From Gymnopilus junonius (taxonomy: Eukaryota > Basidiomycota > Agaricomycetes > Agaricales > Galerinaceae), in the NCBI GenBank assembly GCA_015501075.1, contig JADNYJ010000086.1:96561-160560 (forward strand): a stretch of DNA of 64,000 nucleotides, in the 5' to 3' direction. Shown one piece after another: positions 32,152 through 43,818 of this stretch. Within the stretch, counting starts at the first letter, position 1; every line of letters starts with the position of its first letter. The notes under the pieces are model-generated. The model saw only the letters and a list, made by a program, of their open reading frames with translations, made no database searches and had not been told where the DNA came from. The translations under genes and the position numbers were made by a program.

Positions 32152-33985
32152 ATGATAATAGCATCAACAATGGGCGACAAACATGATGCTAGCTGCCTGC
32201 CCACATTTGTTTTTCCACCCTATGAGCAATTCAAAAGAAACCTTGACCTGCAACTCCACAATGCCAGGGTCCCAGCTTCCAGCCCCATTCATCCTCCTCC
32301 TTCTAGGGCCACATTATCTCTTGCACCTCAAGCCCCTGCTTGTCAACCTGAGGGTATTACAGCCACCACTACAGCAAGGGGCAGCAAATCAGCTGTCATT
32401 CTTGAGCTCCAAAGCCTGAAGCAATGCATGCAGCAGCTTGAGGAAGACAATGAAAGCCTAATGGAGAAAGTTAGTAAGCTGGAGAATGATACAAGGAAGG
32501 AGAAAAAACATATTATGCAGGAGATGAATGACTTGCATAGGATGGTTGCTGAGCTCCAACATGAATCTGAAAACCTTGCAGCAAAGGTGGAAGTGACCAG
32601 TGGCAGTCTCAATGCTTCAGATAGGGAGGACATCAAGCCCATTATCGACAAAGAGGTCGCCAAGAAGATGGAAAAGAGTCACCAAGCAACAAATTCTAAT
32701 GTAAAGCAACAAATTCTAATGTATTCAAGGTCAGTCTTTTCAGTCATATTGGTGATACTTTGATCATACCTGTTACCCAGGCCCTGCTATGGGATGTGTT
32801 TGCAAAAGCTATGGCATGCCTGAAAAAGCTGACAGGCAATTTACTTCCTGAATACCCAAAGGAAGGCAAGGAGTGGCCTCTGAGAACTGGTAGCGAGGAC
32901 AAGGCCTTACGTTTCAAGTGGGACAAACCATCTTCAGATGAAACAAACTGGCCAAATCTCCAAATCATCATTAAAGAAATCTGCACCAATGGATCAAGTT
33001 ACTCACATGCAGTGACTTCACTTTTGACAGAGCTCTTGGATGACAACCTTCAGGAACATGTCATCTGGAAGTACAAGGAACTAGTGAAAGCACGAGCAGG
33101 TCACCTGAAGGGCAAAGCTAAGCCTGTCATCACTGCCCTGATTGCAATCAGCAGTAGTCCTGACCCAGATAAAGCACTGGAAGGAGATTCAAAAGCTGTT
33201 CTATCTGAGGCTCTGACTGTAAAGGTTGAACTGTCAGCTGGCAACAGGATTTCTCAAGCTAAAGGCATACATTGACCATTTCCACACACCGATATTGGGC
33301 TACAGATTTCTCAACACCACTATAGAAACTTGATGTTTGTCAATGCAAGCACAACAATCTGCCACCAGCCCATGAGCTATGCAATAAGAAATATGATGCT
33401 GCAATGGTGCACATGTTGATGTCAGATGATGAGGACTCCTATAAAGATGGCACATTGGTGATGATGGAATATGTGTCACATGCACCTGTGTACCAGTCAG
33501 AGGAGGTATTCATGACTTCTTTCAGTAAAATAAAACTCAAGACTCACATTCCTCTACAGCTCTGCAAATTCTACACTGCTATTGATGGATTAACTGACCC
33601 GAATCCATCAAACAAGTTTGTGAAATGAGTTACTGGAGAACCCAAGGACAGTCCACTGCCCATCACCAAAAAGCTTGAGAACTGTGTGCATCACTGGATG
33701 ATCTCCACTGAGTGGCTTCAAGATGCTAAAAACAAGATCTATGATATCCTGTCTCAAATCACAGAGAGTGGAAAGGCCTGGGGAGATCCAGAGGACCCAG
33801 AAGCCATAGAGGCAAAGCAGAAATGAGTCAAAGAAGAGAAAGAGGGTATCAAATGCAGGAAGGTCAAGGGTGAGATGGAATATAATGAAAAAAAGAAGAA
33901 GCTGGTATCCAAGGCACCCATTGCAGGGTCTTCAAAATGTAAGGAAGAGGACAATGATGCTGAGGAGATGTACATGGATGACTGA
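32152..33985 (+). pseudogene. Member of an expanded basidiomycete family of unknown function, broken
   Basis: An ATG at 32152 opens a 200-codon frame with a coiled coil (LQSLKQCMQQLEEDNESLME). An intron with GTCAGT donor and CCCAG acceptor (about 32731-32797) leads to the core LLPEYPKEGKEWPLRTGSE and LRFKWDKPSSDETNWPNLQI, which I recall from a family multiplied in mushroom genomes. The last part (MSDDEDSYKDGT, FVSRAP-like YVSHAPVYQSEEV) lies in another frame from 33404, with in-frame stops at about 33626 and 33826, ending MDD at 33985. A 19-bp tandem duplication (AAGCAACAAATTCTAATGT twice, about 32685-32722) shifts the frame just before the intron. It is probably a pseudogene, possibly mobile-element cargo. 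Confidence 0.6.
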
Positions 33986-34008
33986 TCAGCTTCTTGCACC
34001 AATAAAGT

Positions 34009-35470
34009 TTAATCAAAGTCAAAATCATCATAGTCTTCTGGTTCTGTCCCAACCTGTTCAAAGAAGAGAATAAACATGTACATTAGTCAAATACTCATCG
34101 AATATGAAATACTTGCATGATCAAATGATATTGATATTGCTACTTCACATTGAATTGAATTCAAATAGACTTTGATTAGACCTAATGGTGCAGAGATTCA
34201 TGCAACAGGGATGATCTCTTGAGGATGAAATTGGTCAGCATATGAGACTTGGATTCCTAGCATTGATGCGCTACAGGCTGTCAAGTCAACATAAGAATTG
34301 AAAATGTATAGCACTTACTAAAGATCCCATGGCATGCATGGCAGCTGCTCATCACCAAACAGTCAATGGACTAGAGTGCACACATGGGGAGGCTTGCCTG
34401 AATTTGGGACTTGAACAACATAATAGGCTTGTATTTCAGCTGCCTCATGAATATCGGAATCTTCTGATTGACTTATAAATGCCATGCTGTCAGCTTTAGT
34501 CTGTTTGTTTCTGGCACAACCATAGCAAATACCATCCTTTTGGATATAGGGTATTTCATGAGCAACATTCCCAGTGACAAAGGATCACCCTTCTGTGGAA
34601 GAAAACTGAGGAACAAGATTCAAATCTGGCCATAGAGATTGACAATAAGACAGGAGGAGGCAATACACCTCCCCAATAGCATCATGCTGGACAAGGTTGA
34701 TCAGAACCTTTCTAATGCACTTTGGGAGCTTGACTCTATCTGAAGATGGGCATTATGTATATTATATAAACCACAAGTACACATGTATGCATTTAAAAAA
34801 GGATGCACCCATATCCATCTCACTCTGAAATATAGCAATTTACAACATCATGGACCCTCTTTGCCTTGCTTCAGACTTGATGATTTGATCCAACATGGCA
34901 TGCTCTCATTCATGAGCATTGGCAGGAAGGGAAAGGAGTAGTTCATAGATCAGTTGCATCTGAACCCAATTGCACAATAAAGTTACCTCCATTTGACCTC
35001 CATCATGTCCGTTGTGTTTAACCTTCTCCATCATGCCATTAAAACATTCGAAGGCAAAAAGCCACCAAGCATAGATAGGACCAAAGACACAAATCATGTC
35101 ATAAAAATGGAGGGAGAGGTGATGGTTGATAATGAGAGAGACACCAAGGGACAAAAGCATATGACAAAATTGAGATAGAAAGTTCTGACTGATTCATGCT
35201 TGTCAAAGAGTAATTGTTCATGTGGACAACAGCCTGACACTGGCGCAGAGGAGTAAGGCTGCATCATAAAGTTTTCAGTGGTTTCATGAGTGCTTCATAT
35301 TAATATTTTCATTGGGAGCAATACATGGTGCAGAGTCAGGGATTAAATTGTTGTCCTTTCACCATGCAAACCACAGCAGGACTGGCATGATAGTTAGTAG
35401 CTGGTGCCACTTGTCTGCTTTTTTTAGTGACTGGTTCTCTCCCAACTAAAATAATTTCCATTAAGTCTCA
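34009..35470 (-). pseudogene. CACTA-like transposon: C-terminal transposase fragment
   Basis: Minus strand, 5' to 3'. Scattered frames give KWHQLLTIMPVLLWFAW, IPDSAPCIAPNEN and LYDAALLLCASVRLLST. Then comes a continuous piece, FGPIYAWWLFAFECFNGM with VKHNGHDGGQMEVTLLCNWV (34906-35160), which I recognise as the domain following the transposase core in basidiomycete CACTA/TNP2-type elements. It continues as VKLPKCIRKVLINLVQHDA, EIPYIQKDGICYGCARNKQT and ends EPEDYDDFDFD with a stop at 34009-34011. Many stops and frame changes; no terminal inverted repeats located. It converges tail-to-tail with the preceding pseudogene. Confidence 0.68.
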
Positions 35471-35559
35471 ATTTAAAAGCAGATGGAATGACCCACATTC
35501 CTGGGGAGATGAGTAATATGACTCAGCTGATTGTATGAAATGCTGGGGTTTGGATAAAA

Positions 35560-37225
35560 AGATACTTGGTTCTATTTTACTTTGATTTGTTTTTCTTATC
35601 TTTGAATAGCTTCTTTCTATCTGCATGGATAATGCAAGCAACTGTAGTAAAATGGCTGAAATATTGCCAAAATATCTTCCTGATTTTTGGGGAATGGATG
35701 CCCAGCTCCATTGTCTAGCCCATATTATTAATCTGGTTGCAAAGGCAAATAAAATGATTATCTCTTTTGAAAAAATATCAAAAATCAGTTTAGATCTTTA
35801 TATCTTTCTTCTTCAAAAAGCCAAAGATCAGAAAGGCAATAACAGTTGGGCCAGCTAATGAAGAGCAAGAGATTATTGTGGAAGAAGGTGATGTAGTGGA
35901 ATCTGAGGAAGATTCTGAAATTATGGAGGAAGCAGTTGTTGATGCAGAGGGCAATGAAGGTGATGATGATCAGATTGCCCATGATGATGCAGTTGTAAAG
36001 TCACTTTGCGAGGTGGCTATTTGGGAAATGAGGGCTCAAGGTGTCATCATGACTGCTGCAGAAGAAAGGGAAGCTTTGAAATTATTTCCTGCAGTATGCT
36101 TCAATTTTTTCAATTGAATAAAATTCTGATGTTTATTAGGTTGCTGGCCTTGCTTGACATAAACACGATTCCTTGCCCCTTAATGAACAGTTTCAGGAGC
36201 TCCTTATACAGTAAATAGTCAGGGCCAGATTCAATCTAACAAGACAGCATTAGACCAGCAGGTACCAACTTGGTGGAATTCTGATTTTGACTGTTTGGCT
36301 GCCCACTTACAATTCAAAGATGTTGTTCAATCTATGACTGCTAGGTCTAGCAACAAGTTGCAGGCCTACCACCTCTCTGAGTCCCAATGGAACCTTGCTG
36401 GTGAGGTTCAGGATGTTCTTCTAGTAAGTTTCTTATATGACCTTTACAAAATAATGTGTATTAATTATTTTTACTGTAGCTTTTCAAAGACATCACACTT
36501 CTATGTCCTGGCAATAGGTAAAGTGATATTGGTATCAAACTATTATGCAGTGACTAATATTCTATCAAAGTAATGTGCCCAGATCAAAAAATGAATTATC
36601 TCAAGAACTTCAAACTTTCTGCAGCATAACTATGAGAAATTAAAAAGAAAGTAATTGATCAAACAAGCTATGCAGATGAAGCACTTGTACCAGCACAACC
36701 AACTGAGAAGGTATTTAATATATTTTTACCTAAATTTGCTGATTGATTGATTTTATTTGTAGAAATCTAAATGGGCAGTCAAGCAGAAAGCAACTCCTGG
36801 ACAGTACCCAGTAGATGATATTCAAACATATCTCAAGGAAGACATCATACCATATTCAAGCATTCAAGATGCTAGTGGCTATATTCAGTACTGGCATAAG
36901 GCTAGCAAAACTTGGCCTCATCTGGCTAAGATGGGTTTAGACTACTGTTCAGCACCTGGTAAGCTTTCAAATCATTTTTCTACAGTATAGACACTATTAC
37001 TAACTTATATTTATTAAGCAACATCTGTTGATGCTAAGCATGCATTTTCAACAGGATGATGTCATGTCAATTTTATGCAGCACAATATGAGCTCACAAAC
37101 TTTTAAAGCATGCATGGCTATTGGATCATGGGCTAAAACACCCTTATTGCCTGACTTCTCTCAACTTTCATCAATAATTGAAGCTGTCATACTCTGGGAA
37201 AAGACAACAGAAAATAGTTCAAATA
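35560..37225 (+). pseudogene. Decayed hAT-family transposase
   Basis: Pieces in order: SICMDNASNCSKMAEILP with HCLAHIINLVAKA (35610-35760) is the hAT catalytic-core region; an acidic linker follows (EEGDVVESEEDSEIMEEAVV, 35875-36000); VPTWWNSDFDCLAAHLQFKD and LSESQWNLAGEVQDVLL (36260-36420) follow. The C-terminal dimerisation domain is YIQYWHKASKTWPHLAKMGL and ATSVDAKHAFSTG, then a TGA, then VNFMQHNMSSQTFKACMAIG. The TGA replaces a codon that is normally Arg in relatives. N-terminal BED finger and element ends were not found. CpG content is very low, so it is an old copy. Confidence 0.75.
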
Positions 37226-37874
37226 AATAGGCAATCCTTGATGTATTTTCAATTTCCAAACTAAAGTGATTTATAACTGTGAATATATATGTATACATAT
37301 GTTTGACCTTAATTTCAGCTTTCAAGATCAATTTATTTCATGAAAAATGGATGAGAAATGGCTTTGAAATACTAGATACAATGTCATACACACATGGTGC
37401 ATGTGCAGTTATGGCCATTGATGCACTAAGCTGCTTAGAGCAGCCATATCAGGGGGCATCCACCGGAGCATTCTGAAAAGTCAACCCACCCCATCTGGGT
37501 CATGAGAAGTGGCTGTGATTTCCATTTTGGTATGCACTATGTAGGCAACATTAAGCTACTTAGATTACTATCAAAAATATGATTCCTTATCTATGTCCAC
37601 ACTTTGTCTGCCTCAAGGATGACATTGTCAATGTACAGCCTTGTTTGGTAGGAGATCCTGTGTCCAGAAAATTGTTGCTACCTGGGATTCCATGCTCATC
37701 TCACCATTGGGTTGTCAGCTTCTCTTCTATACCCAGCTGAATCTCCTCATTGTGCAAAATGTGCATGTCAATAAGCATTTCTCCTGGTATGTCTATCATC
37801 CTTTCAGTTTCTGGGTTGCAGTGCTCTGCCATCAAGTGGTAGATCATGTTATATTTCCAAATGGTATAAGGTGT
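37226..37874. other. Non-coding stretch between hAT remnant and gypsy LTR
   Basis: No recognisable coding or repeat structure; a few short frames only. Confidence 0.35.
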
Positions 37875-39868
37875 TGATGAGACTGTTACATGGCTATGTG
37901 TGAAAATGGGCCATCCCCATTATTTTCGGCCATCTCTATAAATTAATATAGATTGTTGACAGCCTTCCCGAGCTTAGACATCCCAAATATACTCAAGGAA
38001 ACCACATTAAAACATTAAAAGCTTAATATCAGAAGATATAATGATTATGATGACCTAGTAATCATTACTGTTGCATTTCATTCAATTCACTGGTCACGGG
38101 TCACAGGCCCTCCAAAATTGGCGAAATGTCACAGCTGTCCACGGTCACAAGGCTGAGTGGTGAAACCATTTGACGGCCATAAATTCGGTCATTTTTCCAC
38201 TTAAAATCGCAAAAATCACCCCAGAGCCAGTAAACTGCTACTCTGGCATACTTAAATTACTAGAATTGAAGCTGTAAGACTGTAATTTTAAACTAAGTAT
38301 TTTGTAGCTTAGAGGTCAATATCTGAGTCTTCATCATCATTGTGGCAGATGAAATTCTTCAGTTCGTACTGTGTAATCATCATCCGCTTCCTTTTTCCAC
38401 AACCTAATTCTTCTGGTGACTTATTGTCAAGGGTGCCCGGCCCCATGGCAATGCTGTCAACAACTTTCTAACTGGGTTTGAAATCATGCTACCAAAATCG
38501 GACAGATGATTGCTAGGTAGTCAAAAAAGAATACATTGGGCAAGAGTCAAACCCACTGCCTACAGCAGTCATTGAACTACTGTGATACATACTACCAGTC
38601 CACCATGACAACTCTGTAAGACTGGTGAAATTTTAGGTAGGTCACAGGTCCCAAGCCCACCTGGTGAACCTGGCATTTCACTGGGCAGGTCACAGGTCAC
38701 AGGGGGTGGTGAATTGAATGAAATGCAACAGTAATCATTTATTATAAGATACAGAAGTGAATTACTACAGTCCTTACAACACTGGTAGGGGCCTCGAGTT
38801 ATTTAAAATTACTACCAAGGGAGTGCGGAGACATGCACAGACAATGGGAACAGCCTTTGACCCGATATAGAAATGCGGAATGGCAGACTAAACAAGTCAA
38901 TTACTCCGAAGTGGTGTAATCTATTTTATCATCTGGAGGAATGTAACCAGAGATGAAATGATCCACGATGATCAACATCGGAGCAGGTGCTATTTTTGGT
39001 AATACAAAGACGCAATGCAAGGACACTCATCCCCTTGCACTACCTCATAGAACTAATAAGTATACACCTATCCTAGACATATTAGCCATCCCCTGAGGGT
39101 TCAGACAAAATCCTCTGCAAGGTAGATAAAATATTAAAGATGCTATAATGTACTGGCCATTGCAAGATTGCAACAGCAGGAATATTAATCCGATAAAATG
39201 CTTAAATGGGAATGAGATAAATATTCGGTGCTTGATGAATATGCCCAACCAATGGCATAATTCCCTCACTCCGAATCGGACTAATGACGAGATAATTAAT
39301 TACACAGCGCTTATCAAATTAGCTTAGTAAGATGCCCAGTAAAATAGTATAAAAACCCAGTAGAATTAGTGTAGAAAAGCAAGCAGACAGCACCCCTCGA
39401 GTTGTAGCAATACAATCGAGCGTCTGGCTTCTAAACTAGATAATAGAAAGACAATTGATTGATATAAAAGCGAGATAAGCTTCAGACAAACTTAGAATTG
39501 AGCTCAGAATAGAGATAGATTAAGCAAAGGCTTATTATACAAGTCAGGACCTAGTTGAGTAGTTGGGAGTAGACAGAGCGTCACTCAGCTACAAAAGTAT
39601 GAAGTCTTTTAGTTCAAAAGCATAGCCAGAGTCTAGTTTATCTCAAGAAGAGATATTCAAGTTTAGAGAAGTTCCAAGCCAGAAGTCAATTAAAGCGATC
39701 CTTTATCCAAAGACCCCTACAATTCATTGTAAACCCCATAAAAGTGAACTTAATTAAAAGACATTGATACTTACACTCCCCAGAACTTACACAAGTCAAG
39801 GATATTTGTTGGGTTCAATAAAAGCGATCTATTTCATTTTCATACCTACAAACTACCTAAACTTATCA
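37875..39868 (+). repeat. Ty3/gypsy 5' LTR (about 1.33 kb plus nested MITE)
   Basis: It begins TGATGAGACTGTTACA and ends AAACTTATCA (TG..CA). It is the inverted counterpart of the LTR at 60780-62113, with identity roughly 95 percent where I compared them. A TATA-like TATAAAAACCCAG lies near 39349. Immediately downstream comes TCTGGAGCCCACCGTGAGGG, placed like a tRNA primer-binding site, then gag. Subtracting the MITE and one TA, its length (1328 bp) nearly equals that of the other LTR (1334 bp). Confidence 0.85.
38068..38731. mobile_element. MITE (664 bp) with TA target duplication, inserted in the LTR
   Basis: Perfect terminal inverted repeats: CTGTTGCATTTCATTCAATT.. at the left and its complement ending ..GCAACAG at the right, flanked by TA. 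The second LTR at 60.8-62.1 kb has the empty site (AATCATTAGTCATTTATT), which proves insertion and a 2-bp TA duplication. Subterminal words GGTCACGGGTCACAGGCCCT and GGTCACAGGTCACAG recur in the smaller relative at 54.04 kb. No coding sequence. Confidence 0.85.
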
Positions 39869-39889
39869 TCTGGAGCCCACCGTGAGGGG
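39869..39889 (+). promoter_or_regulatory. Putative primer-binding site of the gypsy element
   Basis: TCTGGAGCCCACCGTGAGGG follows the LTR end directly. The matching tRNA was not identified. Confidence 0.55.
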
Positions 39890-39944
39890 GGTGAAGTTCA
39901 GTCTCTAGATAAATTATTATTCGCACTTTTAAGTTAAAGGAACG

Positions 39945-42900
39945 ATGGCATCTTCTCAAAGATCCAAAATTCCTAGATTAACTAAAAATTCTCTATGTGC
40001 TGGAACAGAAGCATTTGAGTTACCAACACAAAAGAGCCAGAGGCAAGTGAGTCATCAGTTAGGCACTGCTCAGCTCAGCCAAAATCCTGTGGAGATAGAG
40101 AGAATTCCTGGTGAATTTATCTCTTCAGAAGACAAAGTTACAAACTTAGTACTTCAATAGAAGGTCTGAGTGAGGAACTCCAGTCTACTACCCCCACACC
40201 TTCTTTTCCAAATTTTAATCTTCAAAACACTTCTATTTTATCATCGAAAAATATAAAGACCACAATGCCAAATAATTCTAAAATGCCAAGGTGGGTGAGC
40301 GAGGAGCCCCTACCTTCAGCAATGAAAAACCTGAAGAGCTACCATGATTCTTTAGAATAATGGAAGATGGTTTGCTGAAAATACATCTTTGACTGATAAA
40401 GACAAGAAACAAAAATTAGTTGACTATGTTGTGATTGGTGTAGATGAAGAATGGAAAGCATTCACAGAATTTGACAGTGGTACATATGCAGAATTTAAGG
40501 AAGCTATTAAGAAAAGCTATCCTACTGTTGCTCAAGCAGAAAATGCATCCACTGATAGACTACGTCGCAAAATTCTTACACACCAAGCATTTCATTGCAT
40601 CAATCAGAACATGTTGCTTCATTGACAAGGATTATGGGGCTGAGATTGGTAAACTTAATAAAATCAATCCACCTCTAATCACCAATCATGAACTAGTTAC
40701 CTTGTTCCTTGAGAAATTAGACCCAGAGTTTAGACAATTACTTGCGCATAATTTAAGAACTCAAATCAGTTTGGTTTGCAATAATATTAGCACTGCTGGA
40801 ATGGATGCTTCTATTGCACAACCTAGTAAGCAACATGGAGAAGACCCTTACACATTGAAGAAGTCTTCAAAATGGCTGCTTTTACTTCTGAAGAGTCAAA
40901 GAGTCCACTAGGAAAATTCTTTGCATTGGCAGGACCAGCACCACCAGCCACCTCCAGTAAAGCATCTCCAGACATTAAAATGGAGGAGGTGTCAGCAAAA
41001 ATGTTAGAAGGATGGGACAATCTCCAGTGCAAAACAAATTCTCAGTTTCAACAAGGACAAGAAAATTTGTTGAAAGCAATAGAATGACAAAGTGTGCTGT
41101 TAAATGGCTTTTTAATGCACCAGACAAATTATAGACCACCCTATCCAGCTCAGAATTTATCTTATAATGTTGGCTCCCAGCCTTCAGCTCCAAGTCAGTT
41201 GCATATCCATCAAAATCTAATGGAGACATTTGTTTCTATTGTGCACAAGCTGGACACGCATTAATGAGTGTGTGGATGCAATTAGAGATGAAGATTCTGG
41301 ACTCATTATGAAGGGAAATGATAATAGGTATTGCCTAGCCAATGGACAAGTTATTCCATATGAGCGCAGATGACCCATGAAAGCATTTGTTGCAGAACAG
41401 CATAAAAAGGGAATTATTCCAGTAAGAAAAATTTCTAATGGAATAGTCAGTACCAATATTCAAGGAGAAGTGGATCCTATGAATAATAGTAACCTCCCAA
41501 ATGATAGACAAGGAGATGCTGCTCTTTCCCAGCTATTGGGTGAGTTAGTAAATAATCTTGGACTTGATACAGTAAAAGATACTTTAAGCAAAACACTTCA
41601 ACAAAGTTACTTTGCTACAGAGGATGACCAAAATTTAAATTAAGCTCAATGAAGGGAGCATCCTTAGTACAGATGCAGAGTGGTACTACTATGACACAAA
41701 CTGAGAGCCATCCAAGAAAACAACCTCCATCTAAAAATATTGAAACCTCTATAGACAAGAAAATTAGAACAGAAAATAAAGATAAAGATAAGATCAAAAA
41801 TAAGGCATTGGAAGAAGTAGCAAGGGCACTAGTGTACCCAAATTCTAACAACTCTGATCCAAAGAAACATGAATCACAAAAATTGGCCTCAGACAATTAA
41901 GAGCACCTGAAATAGACATTCCTACTAAGGAAGGACCTGCATATAAAAATCAAGCACCAGTGAAGAAGGAATGACTTAGATGCTGTGACAGAATCCATAT
42001 TGGATGTACCATTCACTATGCTGCTAAGGAATGTAGCAGGATTAGCGCCACAAATTCGTGAGCGCTTAAGAACACAATTCTCACTTCCAGAAAGCCAGTA
42101 GTAAAGACATTTATGAAGGAAGGAATATCAGAAATTGGTCCTATCAGTGTATCTGACTTACCATTTGAGGCATTCCTTGTTGCAAAAGAAGGTGAAGGAG
42201 GAGCTCCAGCTGGAAGTACTGTAGCTGGTGATCCAGTACTCACTTATCTTACTGAAATAACAAATGAACCACCTGTGAAATATATGTTGCCAAAGACTCA
42301 CATGCATTGAGGTCTTGCTATCCAAAAGTTAATAATATAGGACAAGAAGAGGGAATCTTAGATGATGGTTCTCAAATGTGTCAATGGCTGAGAAAGTAGC
42401 TATTGAATTAGGTTTGACCTGGGACCCACAAGTTACCTTAGGAGTTGAAAGTGCAAATAAACAAATTGAACAAAGTCTGGGTTTAGCGCGAAATGTGCCA
42501 TTCAGATTTGGTGAAATTGTGCTATATCTCCAAGTTCATATTATTAGAGACCCAGCATACTGAGTATTACTTGGAAGACCCTTTTCTGTGGTTGGAGCGA
42601 CTGCTGTTAAAAATAGCACAGAAGGAGGACAAATGATTCTCATTACCTGTCCAAATACTGGAAAGCAGGCGACTATTCCAACCTACCCAAGAGGAGTCAC
42701 TCCAGATGATTTGCAAAAATCTAAGGGGCAGGTTTTTCAGACAGCCTTGAGGACTTGATTCAGGAACAACGAGAGGCAGCTGTAGTCTTGGAGTATGACC
42801 AGTTCTCAAAGACTTTAGAAATTCGAGCCTATGCTGAACCAGAAAATGATACATTTACGCATGCAGGAGTGAGGCGCGCATATTTGAGTGAAGCAAATAA

Positions 42901-42970
42901 ATATGCAGATTTAGAAGATGATACTCGAAATATTATTTCAACCTATTTCTACAATGAAGAATTGAGTTCC
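39945..42970 (+). pseudogene. Ty3/gypsy gag-protease region, broken and truncated
   Basis: A frame from ATG 39945 begins gag. Capsid-like sequence follows (DKKQKLVDYVVIGVDEEWKA, FDSGTYAEFKEAIKKSYP; then ELVTLFLEKLDPEFRQLL). A CCHC zinc knuckle region reads CFYCAQAGH near 41230, partly out of frame. The aspartic protease follows with ILDDGSQMCSMAEKVAIELG near 42355, where relatives have an Asp-Ser-Gly/Gly-Ser type centre, and LGLARNVPFRFGEIVLYLQ with VLLGRPFSVVGATAV. Numerous stops and shifts exist. The element ends near 42970 before any reverse transcriptase, directly against an oppositely oriented fragment. Confidence 0.78.
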
Positions 42971-42975
42971 ATAGC

Positions 42976-43810
42976 TCACGCAGTTTTAAGTGAAGCCGCT
43001 GTCCACTTGCCGCAGACCTTTGATGATGGGTTTGTATACACATGGAGAAACTGCATCATTGCTTCCAGCTGGCTTCTTAGAAGGAGATGGAGATTGGGAT
43101 CTTTGTATCCTTTACCGGTCTTCCTTGGTGGTTGAAGAATAGTCTTGATTTTCTGGTGGGCTTCCCTGGCTGCACCTACTGTTGGCGGCATCCACTGGGT
43201 GTCTTTTTCATCATCCTGTGCACTGCCTTCCCCTTCTTGATCACTTCTTGTGTCATCCTCCCCTTCATCGTCATCGTCATTGTTAATTACCTTCTCAGGA
43301 CTATCTGGGAAGACAGTCTCTGAGTCTTGCTCATCAGTGATGTCTTCAACTGTTGCTCTATGGTGGAACCTGCGAGGTGTGTTGTCTGCAGGCAGTGGAA
43401 TTTCCATGCCAGGCCCGTTTTCAGGGACATTTCAGATGTATGAGTTGACCATGTCTGCTGCAATAATGTCATCCACATCCATAGGGGTATCCTGCTACAG
43501 GCTTCCCACTTTTACAAAGAAGTTCGATGCAAATGACCACATTGACCAGCCAGGTGAATGGTGTTCATGGCCTTTTGACTGGTGAGTTTGTCCTTGCTCT
43601 TTGAAAAATTGAGCTGATAGTGGATATTATTGATGAAGCCCTTGATTTAGTAGATCTATTGTCACCTGGACCGGGCAAAATCTCCTTTGAAAAGTTGTCA
43701 TAAGGTGTGTTTTTACCGGGACATTCACGAGGAAACATGCATTTTCTTTGTCCTCATCATTGTGAGCCTTGGCTAACTTCTTCTTCTTTATCGCTGCCCC
43801 TCTTAGGTTA
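42976..43810 (-). pseudogene. Transposon-type fragment (DDE-endonuclease-like N-terminal region)
   Basis: The minus strand reads KKKKLAKAHNDEDKENACF, MDVDDIIAADMVNSYI, then an open frame from 43407: an acidic stretch followed by KGYKDPNLHLLLRSQLEAMM and FLHVYTNP..GKWTAASLKTA. The last part recalls the N-terminal region of proteins annotated as DDE superfamily endonucleases in mushrooms. It stops at the gypsy junction near 42975. The hAT element at 43819 is inserted in its 5' part. Family assignment is tentative. Confidence 0.4.
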
Positions 43811-43818
43811 GAGAGACA

